Below are positions 52,204-60,177 of a stretch of DNA of 64,000 nt, piece after piece. This DNA is from an uncultured Bacteroidales bacterium (lineage in GTDB: Bacteria; Bacteroidota; Bacteroidia; Bacteroidales; UBA932). How positions within the stretch are numbered: the stretch's first letter is position 1; each line of letters begins with the position of its first letter. A program made the translations under genes and the position numbers. The stretch spans positions 10,183 to 74,182 of the forward strand of contig CAKULN010000012.1 of assembly GCA_934667175.1 (NCBI GenBank), in the 5' to 3' direction. The notes beneath the pieces were generated by a model, which did no database searches, was not told the origin of the DNA, and worked only from the letters and a program-made list of their open reading frames with translations.

Positions 52204-53610
52204 TTAAAATTTGTGCTCCTCGTTGACCTCCTCGATGCTGGAATAGAGGGCGGTCGGATAGTTGCCGTTGAAACAGGCCAGACAAAGGTCGCTGCGGTGA
52301 CCGGCCTCGAAAAGCCCCTCCTCCGAAAGGAACGCCAGAGAGTCGGCCTCAATCGCCTGACGGGCCTGCTCCAAGTTCCTTGAATAGCAGAGAAGTTCTT
52401 TGTGCGTGGACATATCGACTCCGTAGAAGCACGGATTCTTGATCATCGGACTGGCGATCCTCATGTGTACCTCCTTCGCCCCGGCCTCGCGGAGCATGCG
52501 GACAATCCTAAGGGATGTGGTTCCACGCACGATCGAGTCATCCACCAAGATTATTCTCTTGTCTTTCACGATGGTGCGAACCGGAGACAGTTTCATCTTC
52601 ACGCCCTTGTCCCTCATCTCCTGCGACGGCTGGATGAAAGTCCTGCCGATGTAGCGGTTCTTGATGAGGCCCATTTCGCTCGGAAGGCCGCTCGCCTCAG
52701 CGTAACCGGAAGCGGCACTTAGGCTGGAATCCGGAACACCGACCACAATGTCCGCGTCCACATGCGACTCCCGGTAGAGAATCTTGCCGCTTTCCTTTCT
52801 GAAAGAGTGGACGTTGCGGCCTTCGATGTCGCTGTCAGGACGGGAGAAGTAGATATATTCCATGGCGCACATGGCGTGACGCTGGTAGTCTGAATATTTC
52901 CGGCTCCTGATTCCGTGATGGTCGATTGTGATGACCTCTCCCGGCTCCACATCGCGGACAAACTCCGCTCCGACAACACTGAACGCGCAGGTCTCGCTGC
53001 TGAGGACATAACCGTCACCGATCCGCCCGATGGACAGAGGCCTCAGGCCGTACTTGTCACGCATGGCGTAAATCCTGTGGTTGGTCATCACCAGAAACGC
53101 GAAAGCCCCTTCGATCATGTTCAGGGCCTCCATTATCGGGTATATTCTCGGACTGTTCCTTTCGACAGGCTCCTTCTTGATCAAATGGGCCAGAATCTCG
53201 CTGTCGGAAGTGGACTGGAAAAGGCTGCCGCGATCCTCCAAGTACTTCCTCAACTGGGCGGAATTGACCACGTTGCCGTTGTGGACAAGGGCAAAATCCC
53301 CGGTGTTGTGCTTGAACAGGAACGGCTGGACATTCTCTATGCCGCCACCTCCATGTGTAGAATAACGCACATGGCCGATCGCCATGTCACCGTGCAGAGA
53401 ACCGAGGTTCTCACTGTTGAAGACTTCGGTCACGAGCCCGAGTCCTTTGACCCGGTGAAGTTCTCCATTATCGTTGACCGAGACGATTCCGCAGCCCTCC
53501 TGGCCGCGATGCTGAAGCGAGTGGAGACCGTAGTAGGTCACCTCGGCGGCGTGAGGGACCCCCCAGACACCGAACACCCCGCATTCTTCTTTAAGTTCCT
53601 TTGAAAACAT
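52204..53610 (-). CDS. purF: Amidophosphoribosyltransferase
   Basis: 468 residues. A 9-residue propeptide precedes the catalytic Cys10 of the glutaminase domain (CGVFGVWG), followed by HSLQHRGQEG and GHVRYST. The phosphoribosyltransferase part has the PRPP loop (RIILVDDSIVRGTTS), and Cys residues near the C-terminus (DLCLACFNG) fit an Fe-S-cluster type PurF. It catalyses the first committed step of purine synthesis and leads the operon purF-purM-purH-purD. Confidence 0.97.
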   Translation of the reverse strand: MFSKELKEECGVFGVWGVPHAAEVTYYGLHSLQHRGQEGCGIVSVNDNGELHRVKGLGLVTEVFNSENLGSLHGDMAIGHVRYSTHGGGGIENVQPFLFKHNTGDFALVHNGNVVNSAQLRKYLEDRGSLFQSTSDSEILAHLIKKEPVERNSPRIYPIMEALNMIEGAFAFLVMTNHRIYAMRDKYGLRPLSIGRIGDGYVLSSETCAFSVVGAEFVRDVEPGEVITIDHHGIRSRKYSDYQRHAMCAMEYIYFSRPDSDIEGRNVHSFRKESGKILYRESHVDADIVVGVPDSSLSAASGYAEASGLPSEMGLIKNRYIGRTFIQPSQEMRDKGVKMKLSPVRTIVKDKRIILVDDSIVRGTTSLRIVRMLREAGAKEVHMRIASPMIKNPCFYGVDMSTHKELLCYSRNLEQARQAIEADSLAFLSEEGLFEAGHRSDLCLACFNGNYPTALYSSIEEVNEEHKF

Positions 53611-53670
53611 ATTTCCTTTCGCGGACTAGGCAGCCATTAAAGGGACATCCCCTTAACACTTGCCAAAGTA

Positions 53671-53702
53671 CAAATATAGCGAAATATTCGCCTTGACACA
53701 AA
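53671..53702 (-). promoter_or_regulatory. Promoter of the purF operon
   Basis: Minus strand: -33 TTTG (53699-53702), -7 TATATTTG (53671-53678), spacing 20: consensus-like. The leader is about 55 bases. Confidence 0.75.
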
Positions 53703-53757
53703 AGAAAATGCGTCCTGCATGCCAAGGTCCAGCATGCCAAGCCTGTCCTGTAATCAC

Positions 53758-53836
53758 AGAGTCGGGGGCATATTCCACATTTCCGCACGCCGGACATCAA
53801 AAAAACCGAATACCGGGTGCAAACACGGCATTTCCG
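53758..53836. repeat. Two copies of the CGGGtGCAAA intergenic repeat
   Basis: Units TCGGGGGCATATTCCACAT (near 53760) and CCGGGTGCAAACACGGCAT (near 53811), both followed by TTCCGCA, 49 bases apart. Confidence 0.5.
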
Positions 53837-53937
53837 CAACCATACACCAAAAAATATTAAGGAAACGGGCTGAACTTCTTCGGAAACAATCATATTTTCA
53901 GATTTATTCCAGAATTACTTTGTAATTTCGTGGCGTT

Positions 53938-54624
53938 ATGAAGATACTTCTGATTGAGGATGAGGAGTCATTGCGCGGGCTGATCGGCAGGGCGCTCAGG
54001 AAAGAACAATACGTTGTGGAGGAAGCCGCGACATACGATGAGTCGTGGGAGAAACTGAGTCTGTTCTCCTACGACTGTGTGCTGCTGGACATCATGCTGC
54101 CGGACGGAAGCGGGCTTGACCTCCTGAAGACATTCAAGGCGGAGGGCAAAGCCTTGAACGTGATCATCATCTCAGCGCGCGACTCCCTTGAGGACAAAGT
54201 TCTCGGGCTGGAGGAAGGTGCTGACGACTACCTGCCCAAACCTTTCCACATGGCGGAACTTCTGGCAAGGGTGAAAAGCGTCATCAGAAGGAGCGGCGGA
54301 GGCGGCAGAGGCGGAATGACCTTCGGGAATGTCAACGTGAACCCGGAAAGCCACACCGCTGAAGTCGGTGGCAAGGCTCTGCCTCTTTTGAGAAAGGAAT
54401 ATGACATCTTGACTTACTTCATCATGAGACCCGGACACATGATCGACAAGTCAGTCCTTGCGGAGGCCGTGTGGGGAGACTCGATCTATCAGGCAGACAA
54501 CTTTGACTTCATCTATTCGCAGGTCAAGAATCTCAGAAAGAAACTGGAGGAGTACGGTGCCGACATCGAAATCAAATCGGTCTACCGGTTCGGTTACAAA
54601 CTTGTCGCCAAGGAAGAAAAATGA
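53938..54624 (+). CDS. OmpR/PhoB-type response regulator
   Basis: 228 residues. Receiver domain with acidic pair at 7-8, phospho-acceptor Asp51 (LLDIMLPDGSG), Ser79 and Lys101 (LPKPF). A glycine-rich linker leads to a winged-helix output domain (EYDILTYFIMRPGHMIDKSVL, NLRKKLEEYGADIEIKSVYRFGYKL). It overlaps the kinase gene by 4 bases, so the pair is translationally coupled. Its targets are probably the two PepSY-like genes downstream (inference). Confidence 0.95.
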   Translation: MKILLIEDEESLRGLIGRALRKEQYVVEEAATYDESWEKLSLFSYDCVLLDIMLPDGSGLDLLKTFKAEGKALNVIIISARDSLEDKVLGLEEGADDYLPKPFHMAELLARVKSVIRRSGGGGRGGMTFGNVNVNPESHTAEVGGKALPLLRKEYDILTYFIMRPGHMIDKSVLAEAVWGDSIYQADNFDFIYSQVKNLRKKLEEYGADIEIKSVYRFGYKLVAKEEK

Positions 54625-55895
54625 GACTGATCCACAACATAGCGGCGCGCCTTGCGATGGCTCTTCTCCCGGTCATCGCACTGTGGGCGATGATTTTCTA
54701 CTTCGTGATGGTGGAAGAAATCAACGATGAGGCCGATGATCTGTTGGAGAGTTACGCTGAATCGCTCATGTCCAAGAAGTTGTCAGGGAATGAGCTTCCT
54801 GTCGCCGACTTGATGACAGACAAGCATTACAGCATCCACAATGTCACCAGGTCCTACGCCGAATCGCACTCTTGGATGGAGTTCTATGACTCTGACTTCT
54901 GGATGGCGGAGACCGATGAGAGTGAGCCGGCAAGGTTCCTAAGGACAATATTCAGAGATCACGACGGACAACTTTACGAGTTGACAGTCTCGACGCCGAC
55001 CTTCGAGAAAGAAGACCTGAAGGAGACGATTCTGTGGTGGATTCTGGCATTGTACGCAATCCTTTTGCTGACAGTTCTTTTCATAACCCTCGCCGTGCTG
55101 CAGAAAAGCATGGATCCGTTCTACAGGATTTTGGACTGGCTTGGGAACTACACCCCAGGGCATTCTCATGAAAAGTTGGATGTAAACACGAATGTCTCAG
55201 AGTTCACCCAACTGGAAAAGGCCGCCACCGGAATGGCCGACCGCTCTGATGAAGCCTTCGAGAAACAGAAGCAGTTCATCGGCAACGCCTCACACGAATT
55301 GCAAACCCCGCTCGCTGTCCTCGGAGGCCGGATAGACTGGATGCTGGACAATGAATCCCTGAACGAGGAGAACATGGGAGAGCTGGTCCGGATGAAAAGG
55401 GATGTCGGCCACATTGCCCGGCTGAACAAGACCCTGCTCCTGCTCACAAAGATCGACAACGGGCAGTTCCCTGAAACGGACGATGTGGATCTCAAGGCGT
55501 TGACAGAAGAACAGATGAATATTTTCAAAGAGATATTCACCGGCAAAAATATAAGCAGTCGGCTTGAGGCTCCGGAAAAGCCTGTCGTGGTCCGCATGAA
55601 TGAGACTCTCGCCACGATTATGGTCTCCAACCTTATCAAGAACGCGTTCACACACAGCGCGGAGGGCAGCCAGCTCACGGTCAGCCTGACCAGGTCAGAA
55701 CTTACAGTCATGAACAGCGGACTTTCAGCTTTGGACGGAGCCCACATCTTCGACAGATTCTACCAAGGCACCAGGAAAGAGGGCTCCACAGGTCTCGGAC
55801 TGGCACTCGCCAAGACGATCGCCGACAAGAACGGGATGTGCCTTGAATATTCGTTCATTGAGGGAATGCATCGGTTCAGGTTGGAATTCAGATAA
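54621..55895 (+). CDS. Sensor histidine kinase
   Basis: 424 residues. Two membrane segments (about 10-30 and 136-158) enclose a periplasmic sensor of about 105 residues with no domain I recognise. HisKA follows with the phosphorylated His in GNASHELQTPL (about residue 225), then the N box NLIKNAFTHS and GSTGLGLALAK. The ATP-site DxG motif reads NSG, as in many Bacteroidota kinases. Two PepSY-like secreted proteins behind it suggest a signal in the periplasm, perhaps metal or antimicrobial stress. Confidence 0.93.
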   Translation: MRLIHNIAARLAMALLPVIALWAMIFYFVMVEEINDEADDLLESYAESLMSKKLSGNELPVADLMTDKHYSIHNVTRSYAESHSWMEFYDSDFWMAETDESEPARFLRTIFRDHDGQLYELTVSTPTFEKEDLKETILWWILALYAILLLTVLFITLAVLQKSMDPFYRILDWLGNYTPGHSHEKLDVNTNVSEFTQLEKAATGMADRSDEAFEKQKQFIGNASHELQTPLAVLGGRIDWMLDNESLNEENMGELVRMKRDVGHIARLNKTLLLLTKIDNGQFPETDDVDLKALTEEQMNIFKEIFTGKNISSRLEAPEKPVVVRMNETLATIMVSNLIKNAFTHSAEGSQLTVSLTRSELTVMNSGLSALDGAHIFDRFYQGTRKEGSTGLGLALAKTIADKNGMCLEYSFIEGMHRFRLEFR

Positions 55896-55970
55896 TTTTT
55901 CCTTGAGGCACGCATATTCCAGATTCCATACAGATTCATACTATAATTTTGCAACGTAAAACAGAAAACC

Positions 55971-56423
55971 ATGCTGAAAAAGATCACCCTTGTCATCATT
56001 TCGCTTGCCGTCGCAGGCATCGCAGGCTACTGCCTGTCCAATCTTGTTCACGACAAAGCCATCGATCCAGAGTCACTCCCTGAGAGTGTCAAGTCATTCA
56101 TGAACAAGCATTTCCCAGAAGATAAGATCGCTTTCTCCAAGAAAGACAGGGACTTTCTCAAGATGTCGTACGAGGTCATCCTGACCGACGGGACGAAACT
56201 GGAGTTCAGACGGAGTGGAGAATGGAAAGAGATCGACCGGCACCACGACAGGCTCCCGGACGGCATCATTCCGCAGGAAGTCGAGGCGAAGATCACCGAA
56301 CTTTACCCGGATTCATTCATCACCAAAGCTGAGAACGGCTCCAGGAATATGGAAGTGGACCTCGCCAACGGGCTTGAGCTGAAGTTCGACAAAAGAAACA
56401 GCCTTATCGGCATAGACCGTTAG
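55971..56423 (+). CDS. PepSY-like (DUF2874) exported protein
   Basis: 150 residues with an N-terminal signal or membrane anchor (residues 5-25). Two repeats of the pattern FMNKHFPEDKIAF...KMSYEVILTDGTKLEF and ELYPDSFITK...MEVDLANGLELKFDKRN, typical of periplasmic PepSY-like proteins. These often accompany two-component systems in Bacteroidota and may modulate the sensor; this is inference. Confidence 0.75.
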   Translation: MLKKITLVIISLAVAGIAGYCLSNLVHDKAIDPESLPESVKSFMNKHFPEDKIAFSKKDRDFLKMSYEVILTDGTKLEFRRSGEWKEIDRHHDRLPDGIIPQEVEAKITELYPDSFITKAENGSRNMEVDLANGLELKFDKRNSLIGIDR

Positions 56424-56449
56424 AAGACATTCACTAAAAAAGTTATAGT

Positions 56450-56884
56450 ATGATGAAAAACTTGTTTATTACAGCAATGTGCATCTGCCTGATGACACTT
56501 GCAGGCTGCAATAAAGTTTCAGCCGACACCAGTCCTCTCAATCCAAAGGCTCAAGCCGTATTAGCCGACAAGTACCCTGGAGCTGTCATTATTGATACCG
56601 AATATGATGACGGATTTATAGAAGTCAAGATTGTCCACGACGGCCGTGGCAAGGATGTCTATCTGACCAAAGATTTCGTTTGGGTGCGCTCTGAATGGGA
56701 TGTCCGCAAGGCTGAACTTCCGGCGGCTGTCACAAACAAGGTTGCGACCGACTGGCCGGCATGGAAGATTGATGGCACCGAATATGTCGAGACCCCGACC
56801 GGTTCATGGTATGAGATCGAACTTGAACAAGGTGATTCCGATCTGGACATAAGGATCACTCCTGACGGCGTGGTCATGAAATAG
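56450..56884 (+). CDS. PepSY-like lipoprotein
   Basis: 144 residues; lipobox AGC, Cys20. It shows the same repeat type as the gene before (VLADKYPGAVIIDTEYDDGFIEVKIVHDG, later TDWPAWKIDGTEYVETPTG and ELEQGDSDLDIRITPDG). Its start is 26 bases after the upstream stop, so it probably belongs to the same unit. Confidence 0.7.
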   Translation: MMKNLFITAMCICLMTLAGCNKVSADTSPLNPKAQAVLADKYPGAVIIDTEYDDGFIEVKIVHDGRGKDVYLTKDFVWVRSEWDVRKAELPAAVTNKVATDWPAWKIDGTEYVETPTGSWYEIELEQGDSDLDIRITPDGVVMK

Positions 56885-56925
56885 CCAGACCAGGCCACAG
56901 CCATAAAACACCTTACGCTCCCTGA

Positions 56926-56982
56926 CGCGGCTCCCAACCGGAAATGCTACCCGTAGATTTCCCGGAGCACCGTCAGGGAGCG
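56926..56982. repeat. Inverted repeat built from recO 3' sequences
   Basis: CGCTCCCTGACG (56926-56937) and CGTCAGGGAGCG (56971-56982) are perfect complements, and inner segments (GGAAAT / ATTTCC) also pair. Both arms resemble the last codons of recO, one in each orientation. Confidence 0.7.
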
Positions 56983-57028
56983 GACGTTGACAGAGGATTC
57001 GGTGCGGTGCTCAATGTATTCAGAATGC
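56947..57028 (-). pseudogene. Duplicated recO 3' end fragment
   Basis: About 80 bases that match the last codons and stop of the intact recO at 58619-58700 with few, mostly third-position changes (for example CACCGTCAGG versus CACCGCCAGG). Read on minus it encodes TESSVNVRSL-VLREIYG and a stop, but no upstream recO part is present. Confidence 0.85.
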
Positions 57029-57034
57029 CAGATC

Positions 57035-57075
57035 TATCCAAACATGACAAAATTTTAGGCACTTTGGATAAAGTC
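57035..57075. repeat. Left TATCCAAA-N20-TTTGGATAAAGTC site
   Basis: TATCCAAA (57035-57042) and TTTGGATA (57063-57070), 20 bases apart, followed by AAGTC. The same arrangement with the same spacing recurs at 58553-58593 beyond the ATPase gene. Confidence 0.75.
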
Positions 57076-57079
57076 GATA

Positions 57080-57110
57080 TTGCACAACACGTTGATTATT
57101 CGTATATTTG
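57080..57110 (+). promoter_or_regulatory. Promoter of the ATPase gene
   Basis: -7 TATATTTG (57103-57110) with a weak -33 (TTGC at 57080-57083), spacing 19; start of translation 24 bases on. Confidence 0.55.
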
Positions 57111-57133
57111 CATCAATAATTAATGCAGAAACA

Positions 57134-58543
57134 ATGGAGAAAATTATCGGAAGAGAAGCAGAATTAGATCTAATCGCCAAGTACCATGACAGTAACCGTC
57201 CGGAATTCATCGCATTATACGGCAGACGCCGGGTTGGCAAGACCTTCATCGTACGCAGTTATTTCAAGGATAAGTTCGATTTCTTCGCAACCGGCATTCT
57301 TGAAGGCACCTACGAGGAAGAGTTAAAATGCTTCTGCGATTCATTGAAGGAATATGGATACAAAGGGAATGTCCCTAATAACTGGCTGGACGCGTTCTCA
57401 GCTTTGGCAAGCCTGATCGCAAAAGCAAAACGTAAAAAACGATGCGTTATCTTTTTGGATGAGATTTCATGTTTCGACACTCCCAACTCCGGATTTATCA
57501 GAGCTTTGGGCCATTTCTGGAATCAGTACGCCTCAAGGCAAGACAATGTGTTTCTGGTCATCTGTGGGTCAGCTACCTCATGGATCACCAAGAACGTCCT
57601 TAACAATAAGGGCGGTCTCCACAACCGGAAGACGCACGAAATTCATCTCCATCCGTTCAATCTCGCAAAAACAGAGCGTTATTTCGCATCGCGCAAAGCC
57701 AAGTGGAGTCGCCTGTCAATCTTACAAGCCTACATGGCACTGGGAGGCATCCCCTATTACCTGAATATGTTGGACATGGACGAAAGTCTCCCTTCCAATA
57801 TTGATCGCCTGTTTTTCTCAGAAGATGCACCTATGCGAAACGAGTACCGCCGATTATACCGATCGGTGTTCAAGAGTCCGGAAAGATACATTGACATCAT
57901 CAAAGCTCTGGCAACCAACAAATCAGGAATGACACGAACCGAGATCTCAGATGCCACTCACATTGATTCCGGCAGTGGTTTATCGGAAATGCTGAGTGAC
58001 CTTGTAGCCTGCGACTTCATTCGCAGCTACCGCAATGGTCTGAAAAAGAACGGAGAGTTCTATCAACTGATGGATTTCTACACACTCTTTTATCTCCAGT
58101 TCTGCGCAAACCCAAGTACGGACCGGAACTACTGGAAGAACACGTTGAATTCTCCTATCCAGAACACATGGTATGGACTTTCTTACGAACGAGTATGCCT
58201 GGCACACATCAAAGAGATCCTGCAGGCGCTACATCTTGACACCATACACACCGAATACTACTCGTTCCGCAGCAAGGTAACCTCTCCAAAAGTTCAGATA
58301 GACCTTATCATTGACCGGAGTGATGACTTTATTGATCTCGTTGAGATAAAGTATTCCCGCACAAAATACGAAGTGACAAAAGAAGAAAGGGAAAGAATTG
58401 AGCGACGTGTCTCAAGTTTCATCAGTGAGACCAAAACCAAGAAAGGCATCCAGACAGTCCTGATTACGACTCTCGGCTATGAGCAAAATCCACATTCCGA
58501 TGTATGTCAGCGATTTCTGAATCTGGATGATCTTTTTGCATAA
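57134..58543 (+). CDS. AAA-type ATPase with C-terminal DUF234 / nuclease-like domain
   Basis: 469 residues from the ATG at 57134. Near the N-terminus IIGREAELDLI precedes a Walker A-like YGRRRVGKT (residues about 32-40); Walker B is CVIFLDEISCF, and the sensor is FLVICGSATSWI. The C-terminal third includes IDLIIDRSDDFIDLVEIKYSRTKYEV, a pattern resembling PD-(D/E)xK nuclease cores (D...E-x-K). Such ATPases are multi-copy in Bacteroidales genomes; their role is unknown. The gene looks more A/T-rich than its neighbours and sits between two identical-type inverted repeats and two recO tails, so recent insertion is likely. Confidence 0.88.
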   Translation: MEKIIGREAELDLIAKYHDSNRPEFIALYGRRRVGKTFIVRSYFKDKFDFFATGILEGTYEEELKCFCDSLKEYGYKGNVPNNWLDAFSALASLIAKAKRKKRCVIFLDEISCFDTPNSGFIRALGHFWNQYASRQDNVFLVICGSATSWITKNVLNNKGGLHNRKTHEIHLHPFNLAKTERYFASRKAKWSRLSILQAYMALGGIPYYLNMLDMDESLPSNIDRLFFSEDAPMRNEYRRLYRSVFKSPERYIDIIKALATNKSGMTRTEISDATHIDSGSGLSEMLSDLVACDFIRSYRNGLKKNGEFYQLMDFYTLFYLQFCANPSTDRNYWKNTLNSPIQNTWYGLSYERVCLAHIKEILQALHLDTIHTEYYSFRSKVTSPKVQIDLIIDRSDDFIDLVEIKYSRTKYEVTKEERERIERRVSSFISETKTKKGIQTVLITTLGYEQNPHSDVCQRFLNLDDLFA

Positions 58544-58552
58544 TCCTAATCT

Positions 58553-58593
58553 TATCCAAAACGTCTGTATTCACGGGCTGTTTGGATAAAGTC
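58553..58593. repeat. Right TATCCAAA-N20-TTTGGATAAAGTC site
   Basis: TATCCAAA (58553-58560) and TTTGGATA (58581-58588), 20 bases apart, followed by AAGTC; the direct counterpart of the left site. Confidence 0.75.
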
Positions 58594-58618
58594 AGGACAT
58601 CCTCCACCAAGCCATATC

Positions 58619-59269
58619 CTACCCGTAGATTTCCCGGAGCACCGCCAGGGAGCGGACGTTGACGGAGGATTCGGTGTGGTGCTCGATGTACTTTAGGATG
58701 CACTCGGCGATCTCGTTGCGGTCGGAACCTCTTAAGGGGAGCAGCATCGCATCACCGAACGAGCCGGTCAGCAGGGATTTGATGTGGTCAAGATGCTTGC
58801 CGGCAAAGGGGGCAAGGCCGAGCGTGTCGGGATTGAAGCCGAGGACAGCGCAGAGTTCCAGCAGGAACCAGAGGTGGAAATTGGCGAAGTCGCTCTGGAG
58901 GGCGTCCAACGTCAGGATGGTCTTCTTCAGCCAGTCGGTAAGTCCCTCCTCGTTGGTCTGATCCTTTATCACACGGAAGAGAACCTCGCTCATGAAAAGG
59001 GTCATCGTGTTTTTATGAATATTCCCGCGGATCCCCAGAAGAGGGGTGACACTGACGAAGTTGCGGGCGAACCATAGATCCGACTTCGGATTCTCGGTGA
59101 CTTCCGCCTCAAGAATATTCAAGGGCAGGAAAAGGGCCATCGCGGTCTTGGGACTCACTTTCACAAGGAATCCACGCCTTCCATATTCCCGACTGATGGT
59201 GTGCAGGACTATGGAATTCTCACCGACCTTGGTGTGGCCGATGACGATGAGTTCGGCCTTTTCGCGCAT
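58619..59269 (-). CDS. recO: DNA repair protein RecO
   Basis: 216 residues, slightly short but complete. The N-terminal OB fold (AELIVIGHTKVGENSIVLHTISREYGRRGFLVKV) and the helical part are recognisable. RecO loads RecA with RecF/RecR in gap repair. Its 3' end has a duplicated copy 1.6 kb away on the other side of the ATPase gene. rdgB lies 46 bases upstream on the same strand. Confidence 0.9.
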   Translation of the reverse strand: MREKAELIVIGHTKVGENSIVLHTISREYGRRGFLVKVSPKTAMALFLPLNILEAEVTENPKSDLWFARNFVSVTPLLGIRGNIHKNTMTLFMSEVLFRVIKDQTNEEGLTDWLKKTILTLDALQSDFANFHLWFLLELCAVLGFNPDTLGLAPFAGKHLDHIKSLLTGSFGDAMLLPLRGSDRNEIAECILKYIEHHTESSVNVRSLAVLREIYG

Positions 59270-59315
59270 TTGGTGACTATTATAATAAGTTGCCGCTTAC
59301 TTAGCAATTGAAAGA

Positions 59316-59915
59316 TTACCGCTTATTGAGCCACTGTGCCATCGCCCGAAGCGCCTTGCCCCGGTGCGAGATCTCGTTTTTCTGTTCCTCAGTGATGTCG
59401 GCGGCGGTGAGTCCGGGATATTCGTCCGGAATGAAGATCGGGTCGTAGCCGAAGCCTCCCCTGCCGGATTTCTCCCTGGCGATCGTGCCTTCCATCGTGC
59501 CCTCGAACTGGTGCACTTTGCCGTCAAAGATCAGCGTCACAACACTACGGAAGCGAGCCCTGCGGCTGACATCCTGGCCTGATGCTTCCAGTTTGGAGAG
59601 TTCCGAGAGCACCTTGTCCATATTCAGATTGAAGTCCTTGGATGGCCCTGCATAACGGGCGGTATAGACTCCAGGGGCCCCACCCAGCGCATCCACTTCC
59701 AGTCCAGTGTCGTCCGCAAAGCAGTCGCACCCTTTCCTGTCATAAATATAGCGCGCCTTCTGGAGCGAATTCTCTTCCAGTGTCTCCCCCGTCTCCGGGA
59801 TGTCCTCCGTGATCCCGAAATCCGCCGGAGTCACCAACTCAAAACCCTCTCCAAGAATCTCGGAAGCCTCTCTCAGCTTACCCAGGTTGCCCGTAGCAAA
59901 AACTATCTTTGTCAT
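59316..59915 (-). CDS. rdgB: dITP/XTP pyrophosphatase
   Basis: 199 residues. FATGNLGKLREASEIL at the N-terminus, FADDTGLEVDALGGAPGVYTARY and the C-terminal SHRGKALRAM are diagnostic of the Ham1/RdgB family. It hydrolyses deaminated purine nucleoside triphosphates in the cytoplasm. Probably cotranscribed with recO. Confidence 0.96.
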   Translation of the reverse strand: MTKIVFATGNLGKLREASEILGEGFELVTPADFGITEDIPETGETLEENSLQKARYIYDRKGCDCFADDTGLEVDALGGAPGVYTARYAGPSKDFNLNMDKVLSELSKLEASGQDVSRRARFRSVVTLIFDGKVHQFEGTMEGTIAREKSGRGGFGYDPIFIPDEYPGLTAADITEEQKNEISHRGKALRAMAQWLNKR

Positions 59916-59945
59916 GTCGCCTTAAAATCTGTTTGTACACTTCTG

Positions 59946-59977
59946 CAAATATCCGCAGAATGCGTTGTTTTACCAAA
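59946..59977 (-). promoter_or_regulatory. Promoter of rdgB-recO
   Basis: Minus strand: -33 TTTG (59974-59977), -7 GATATTTG (59946-59953), spacing 20. Confidence 0.65.
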
Positions 59978-59990
59978 TTTAAATTTGATT

Positions 59991-60080
59991 TTATCCGGGG
60001 AAAAGCATCCTGGCCGGACAAAGCGATGCATTACGACATTATATCCGGGGAAAGGGTGGTTTTGGTGGACAAAATGCTGG
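59991..60080. repeat. Imperfect direct repeat upstream of the S41 protease
   Basis: Two copies of a unit of about 40 bases, TATCCGGGGAAA ... GGACAAA ... ATGC, starting near 59992 and 60041. They lie between the rdgB promoter and the start of the S41 gene. Confidence 0.55.
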
Positions 60081-60177
60081 AAAATACTTAAATTTGCAGG
60101 GTTGGCACGGGTGTTGCGCCCGTGTGTTGGCTTTCTCGCCGGAATCGCGGGAATATTCAAGAATATATTCAAGGAAT

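Larger units (their letters stand above)
53611..53937. other. Divergent intergenic region purF / response regulator
   Basis: 327 bases without a credible gene. It holds the purF promoter (53671-53702), a small hairpin in the purF leader (TTAAGGG / CCCTTTAA type, near 53635-53655) and two copies of the CGGGtGCAAA repeat (about 53758 and 53806). No clear promoter could be set for the response regulator gene. Confidence 0.6.

Noticed and set aside
53157..53176. REP-loop word TTCGACAGGCTC inside purF
   Set aside because: The flanking bases do not pair and it encodes normal PurF residues (EPVER), so it is probably chance.
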